From Flavobacteriales bacterium (GTDB lineage: Bacteria; Bacteroidota; Bacteroidia; Flavobacteriales; Schleiferiaceae): DNA of 59,004 nucleotides. Within the stretch, counting starts at the first letter, position 1; every line of letters begins with the position of its first letter. This document shows positions 58,301 to 59,004 of this stretch, one piece after another. A program made the position numbers and the translations under genes. The notes below the pieces were generated by a model. The model was not told where the DNA came from. It did not search any database and worked only from the letters and a program-made list of their open reading frames with translations. The stretch is from assembly GCA_002737315.1 (NCBI GenBank), contig NSIH01000005.1, forward strand, positions 1 to 59,004. Direction: 5' to 3'.

Positions 58301-59004
58301 AAATAACCGTAATCGGAACCGGCTACGTTGGCTTAGTTACTGGTGCCTGCATGAGCGACGTCGGAATGGACGTGGTATGCGTAGACGTCAACAAAACCAA
58401 AATCGACAACCTCAACCGGGGAATTCTGCCGATTTATGAGCCAGGCCTCGACGCCATCGTGGCGCGCAACGTCGCCGCCGGTCGCCTGCATTTCTCGACC
58501 GACTTGGCAGCATCTATACTGGGCTCAGAGGCCGCCTTTATTGCCGTGGGAACTCCCCCGGGAGAGGACGGCAGTGCAGACCTACAGTACGTCCTAGCGG
58601 TAGCCGAAGGCATCGGAAGCAGCATAAACGACTACATCGTAGTCATTACCAAGAGTACGGTGCCTGTGGGAACGGCCGAAAAGGTGCGTGGAGCTCTCAA
58701 GGCGGCACTGGACTCCCGCGGTTCGGGACTGACCTTTGACGTGGCCGCCAACCCTGAGTTTCTCAAAGAAGGCGCAGCCATCGACGACTTTATGAGGCCA
58801 GACCGCATCGTCTGCGGCGTGGAGTCTGAGCGGGCGCAAGAGGTACTGAGCCGCCTCTACAAACCCTTTACCCTCAACGGGCACCCGGTGCTGTTTATGG
58901 ACATTCCTTCGGCAGAAATGACCAAGTACGCCGCCAATGCCATGCTGGCCACCAAGATTTCGTTCATGAACGACATCGCCAACCTCTGCGAAATCATGGG
59001 GGCC
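58297..59004 (+). CDS. ugd: UDP-glucose/UDP-sugar 6-dehydrogenase (partial)
   Basis: The first 236 codons of a UDP-sugar dehydrogenase; the end lies beyond the window. The Rossmann N-terminus [74 protein letters not shown] and the central helix [26 protein letters not shown] are all family hallmarks; the catalytic Cys would follow off-window. It oxidises a UDP-hexose to the uronic acid with two NAD+. ATGA overlap with the aminotransferase gene shows coupling. Whether the substrate is UDP-glucose or an N-acetylated sugar cannot be decided. Confidence 0.95.
   Translation, partial: MKITVIGTGYVGLVTGACMSDVGMDVVCVDVNKTKIDNLNRGILPIYEPGLDAIVARNVAAGRLHFSTDLAASILGSEAAFIAVGTPPGEDGSADLQYVLAVAEGIGSSINDYIVVITKSTVPVGTAEKVRGALKAALDSRGSGLTFDVAANPEFLKEGAAIDDFMRPDRIVCGVESERAQEVLSRLYKPFTLNGHPVLFMDIPSAEMTKYAANAMLATKISFMNDIANLCEIMGA

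Noticed and set aside
1-59004. CRISPR arrays, toxin-antitoxin pairs, retrons, IS elements, prophage genes
   Set aside because: No regularly spaced repeats other than the contiguous 17-bp tandem, no transposase or reverse transcriptase, and no small paired genes with such features were seen.

Overview
The window is a gap-free, GC-rich (mid-50s % by eye, not computed) stretch of chromosome from a member of the Bacteroidota, most likely a Flavobacteriales-type aerobe. This rests on a PorX-type response regulator with a PglZ-like domain, a secreted protein with a type IX secretion (T9SS) C-terminal sorting domain, a SusC/SusD pair, the fused LpxC/FabZ enzyme, a kynurenine pathway pair, the long form of urocanate hydratase, and promoters of the Bacteroidota -7 type (TAnnTTTG) with no Shine-Dalgarno sequences. 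There are no tRNAs, rRNAs, insertion sequences, prophage genes or CRISPR arrays. Coding density is very high and many same-strand neighbours overlap by 4 bp (ATGA, GTGA or TTGA).

Layout. 1-5.4 kb: ExbD/ExbB energising proteins, an NhaD antiporter, anhydro-MurNAc kinase, an acyl-CoA dehydrogenase and an OmpH/Skp-like lipoprotein. 5.4-10.4 kb (minus): urocanate hydratase, an unknown lipoprotein, RNase HII and a glycosyltransferase. 10.4-15.0 kb (plus): a surface-polysaccharide operon (flippase, sulfotransferase, Wzz-like protein, Wzy/ligase-like protein). 15.1-19.9 kb: SusC/SusD nutrient importer. 20.0-25.6 kb (minus): HD phosphohydrolase, lpxD, lpxC/fabZ, lpxA, an orphan ABC ATPase and efp. 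25.6-29.1 kb: porX, tsaE, an alanine-dehydrogenase-like gene and a small membrane protein. 29.1-32.6 kb: proline dehydrogenase facing aroB-aroA. 32.6-38.1 kb: two secreted or outer-membrane proteins of unknown role, then a LytS-type sensor kinase with its LytTR regulator. 38.1-44.7 kb: purE-purK-SprT-like, a 34-residue lipoprotein, mlaE-mlaF, and kmo with kynU. 44.8-59.0 kb: gcvP, a T9SS cargo protein, nth, bcp, recA, a TPR lipoprotein, an S9 peptidase, waaA with an unknown envelope protein, and a DegT aminotransferase followed by the start of UDP-sugar dehydrogenase.

Themes. Envelope construction dominates: lipid A synthesis, Kdo transfer, lipid transport (MlaEF), polysaccharide export, outer-membrane chaperone and T9SS. 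The rest is amino-acid catabolism (histidine, proline, glycine, tryptophan) and housekeeping.

I found no clear new multi-gene system. The most notable signals are: (1) two distance classes of promoter, in which -7 boxes sit either 4-6 bp or 18-29 bp from the start codon, the first class predicting leaderless mRNAs; (2) four of eight convergent gene pairs share overlapping stop codons instead of a terminator; (3) an endonuclease III with no [4Fe-4S] ligands; (4) an alanine-dehydrogenase homologue in the porX operon that appears to lack the catalytic histidine; (5) an unannotated 34-residue Cys-rich lipoprotein; (6) a 68-bp triple-hairpin block and a 17-bp tandem repeat inside one fast-evolving envelope gene.
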